Source: a virus
Length of the DNA stretch: 29,779 nt
IMG/VR virus record: IMGVR_UViG_3300050821_005403
Coordinates: 1-29,779 of that record
Direction: 5' to 3' (one strand)
Every line of letters begins with the position of its first letter. Within the stretch, counting starts at the first letter, position 1. The position numbers and the translations under genes were made by a program. Shown in pieces: positions 28,919 through 29,779 of this stretch. The notes under the pieces were generated by a model. It had not been told where the DNA came from, did no database searches, and worked only from the letters and a program-made list of their open reading frames with translations.

Positions 28919-29114
28919 GATGTAAACCTCTCCCGGCCCGGCGATCGCCACGGCAGCGACCAGGCGCTGGCTCAGCATTCAGCTTCCTCCCGCACCAGAT
29001 GCAGTAGGCGTCCGCCTCCAGCGACCAGGCGAAATGGACCGGGACATGAGAGGCCCAGCCGAAGCGGCAGAACTTCGTCAGGCTCACCAGCCTTGCCCGC
29101 CACGGGAACCTCAT
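28887..29114 (-). CDS. Small protein with CIWCG motif (75 aa)
   Basis: ATG 29114 overlaps the stop of the previous 43-residue gene (ATGA), which supports the start. Sequence: MRFPWRARLVSLTKFC with basic and aromatic residues, then EADAYCIWCGRKL, a single CxxC that could pair with the upstream Cys. The last 25 residues are Arg/Gly-rich and lie in the overlap with the next gene. Unknown function. Confidence 0.5.
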   Translation of the reverse strand: MRFPWRARLVSLTKFCRFGWASHVPVHFAWSLEADAYCIWCGRKLNAEPAPGRCRGDRRAGRGLHHGAARRRHGG

Positions 29115-29242
29115 GCCGCCATCCGGCGGGCGATCTCCATGCGCCGCCAGAACGGGTAGGTCACCGGCGGCAGGTCGTCAGCCCGGCCGGGAATCCAGGG
29201 ATTCGGCGGCGCGAGCCAGCGACCACAGCCGGGGCACCTCAC
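29111..29242 (-). CDS. 43-residue CPGCG protein
   Basis: A tiny gene from GTG 29242 (GTGA overlap with the upstream stop) to TGA 29111-29113 (ATGA overlap with the next start). It begins MRCPGCGRWLAPPNPWIPGR and ends with a basic helix (FWRRMEIARRMAA). Coupled on both sides, so probably real. A single CxxC half-site suggests a zinc-linked dimer or a partner protein. Confidence 0.55.
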   Translation of the reverse strand: MRCPGCGRWLAPPNPWIPGRADDLPPVTYPFWRRMEIARRMAA

Positions 29243-29442
29243 AGCTTCGCCAGCGCGCAGACCGAGTCCACCTGCTTGCGGAGCCAGTCCAGGTCAGTCT
29301 CCGGCTTCGGCGGCGGGTTCGGGCTGAACGAGGTGTCGTTCACGTACTGCGACGGAGAGGTGATGACATACTGCGGATAGATGCTGCTACTGGTGGTGGT
29401 GAGAGTGTTGTAGTACCAGTTCGGCGGGTCATAGGCGACCAT
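29239..29442 (-). CDS. Small Tyr/Ser/Pro-rich protein (67 aa)
   Basis: ATG 29442 overlaps the previous stop (TGATG), with GGAG five bases ahead. Residues 1-50 are aromatic and polar (DPPNWYYNTLTTTSSS, then QYVITSPSQYVNDTSF); the C-terminal DLDWLRKQVDSVCALAKL is a helix. Low-complexity composition is unlike its neighbours and looks more like a structural or adaptor peptide. Not recognised. Confidence 0.55.
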   Translation of the reverse strand: MVAYDPPNWYYNTLTTTSSSIYPQYVITSPSQYVNDTSFSPNPPPKPETDLDWLRKQVDSVCALAKL

Positions 29443-29779
29443 CAGGACTCCTTCGCCGCCCGCCCGCCAAGCCGGGCTGGCGTGGACAAGTTAACGTCGA
29501 TGACCGGCAGCCGCTCCATGAGCCCGGCGACGATCTGCTTCAGCCCCTGCATCTCGTTCATCATCTGCTGGCGCTGGAACTGCATCTCGTCGGCGAACCG
29601 GGTCTTGTCGGCGGTCAGGTTCTCCTCGCGGATCTTGAGCACGGCAGCATGCTGCGCCATCGCCGCCTGCTTCTCCTGGTTCTCGGTGTCCTGAGTCAGC
29701 TGCCTGCGGAGCAGCCCGACGGAGTGCTCGGTCTCGCGCTTCTCGCGGTCGCTGTCCTCCTTGATCCGGTCCACCGCGA
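29442..29779 (-). CDS. Coiled-coil protein, partial at window edge
   Basis: A GTG at 29774 could be the start, but the frame is open to the edge, so the gene may begin outside. About 110 residues: a long charged heptad-like helix with many Glu, Arg and Gln (REKRETEHSVGLLRRQL, then DEMQFQRQQMMNEMQGL), followed by a short tail LGGRAAKES. No enzymatic motif. It could be an assembly scaffold, a membrane-associated coiled coil or an early accessory protein. Confidence 0.5.
   Translation of the reverse strand, partial: AVDRIKEDSDREKRETEHSVGLLRRQLTQDTENQEKQAAMAQHAAVLKIREENLTADKTRFADEMQFQRQQMMNEMQGLKQIVAGLMERLPVIDVNLSTPARLGGRAAKES

Noticed and set aside
1-29779. Integrase, attachment site, transposase or insertion sequence
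   Set aside because: No recombinase motifs, IS-type inverted ends with target duplications, or att-like tRNA fragments were seen. The arrays are inverted but are not IS ends.

Overview
The window is part of a tailed-phage genome (or an intact prophage), most likely a siphovirus of a high-GC actinomycete such as Streptomyces. The evidence is the GC-rich sequence, frequent GTG/TTG starts, ATGA/GTGA start-stop overlaps, candidate leaderless promoters, and actinomycete-type domains (DUF1707-like, DUF397-like) beside a siphoviral tail module. Host and species are inference; no database was searched.

Layout. (1) 1-2512, plus strand: accessory genes, with the end of an unknown protein, a 29-residue mini-gene, a glycosyltransferase-17/FkbM methyltransferase fusion, a zinc-ribbon protein and a permuted papain-like protein. 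(2) 2475-3558, minus strand: two small proteins and a DUF1707-like membrane protein. (3) 3608-6417, plus strand: zinc-binding proteins, a head-tail adaptor, a protamine-like Arg-rich protein and a tail-terminator-like protein. (4) 6609-8391: an accessory island with a methyltransferase facing right and, on the minus strand, a PTH2-type peptidyl-tRNA hydrolase, a small protein, two tRNA genes whose anticodon loops read CUA, a possible leader peptide and a zinc-finger protein. (5) 8680-22511, plus strand: major tail protein, tail chaperones with a -1 frameshift, a gp10-like protein, a 1057-residue tape measure, minor tail and fibre proteins, and lysis genes (GH25-like lysin, holin). A strong hairpin terminator follows. 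(6) 22588-25221, minus strand: small early genes. (7) 25323-26027: one plus-strand gene. (8) 26182-29779, minus strand: a recombination operon (YqaJ exonuclease, RecT annealing protein, RusA resolvase) preceded by small genes.

Two things stand out. First, five intergenic regions carry arrays of a degenerate 5-bp unit, GCCNN (4496-4555, 6444-6608, 8396-8645, 10221-10275, 26029-26250). Two of them lie in inverted orientation around the accessory island, and each ends in TAGGGT 6-7 nt before the ATG of an inward-facing gene. Second, the island looks like a UAG-decoding cassette. One tRNA is class II with a perfect anticodon stem, a CUA anticodon and a tRNA-Ser-like G73; the other is degenerate. 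The peptidyl-tRNA hydrolase gene beside them opens ATG-TTC-TAG, so its N-terminal strand has no ordinary start codon. A second in-frame UAG at 4286-4288 separates two zinc-binding ORFs. A link between UAG suppression, peptidyl-tRNA recycling and these reading frames is a hypothesis.
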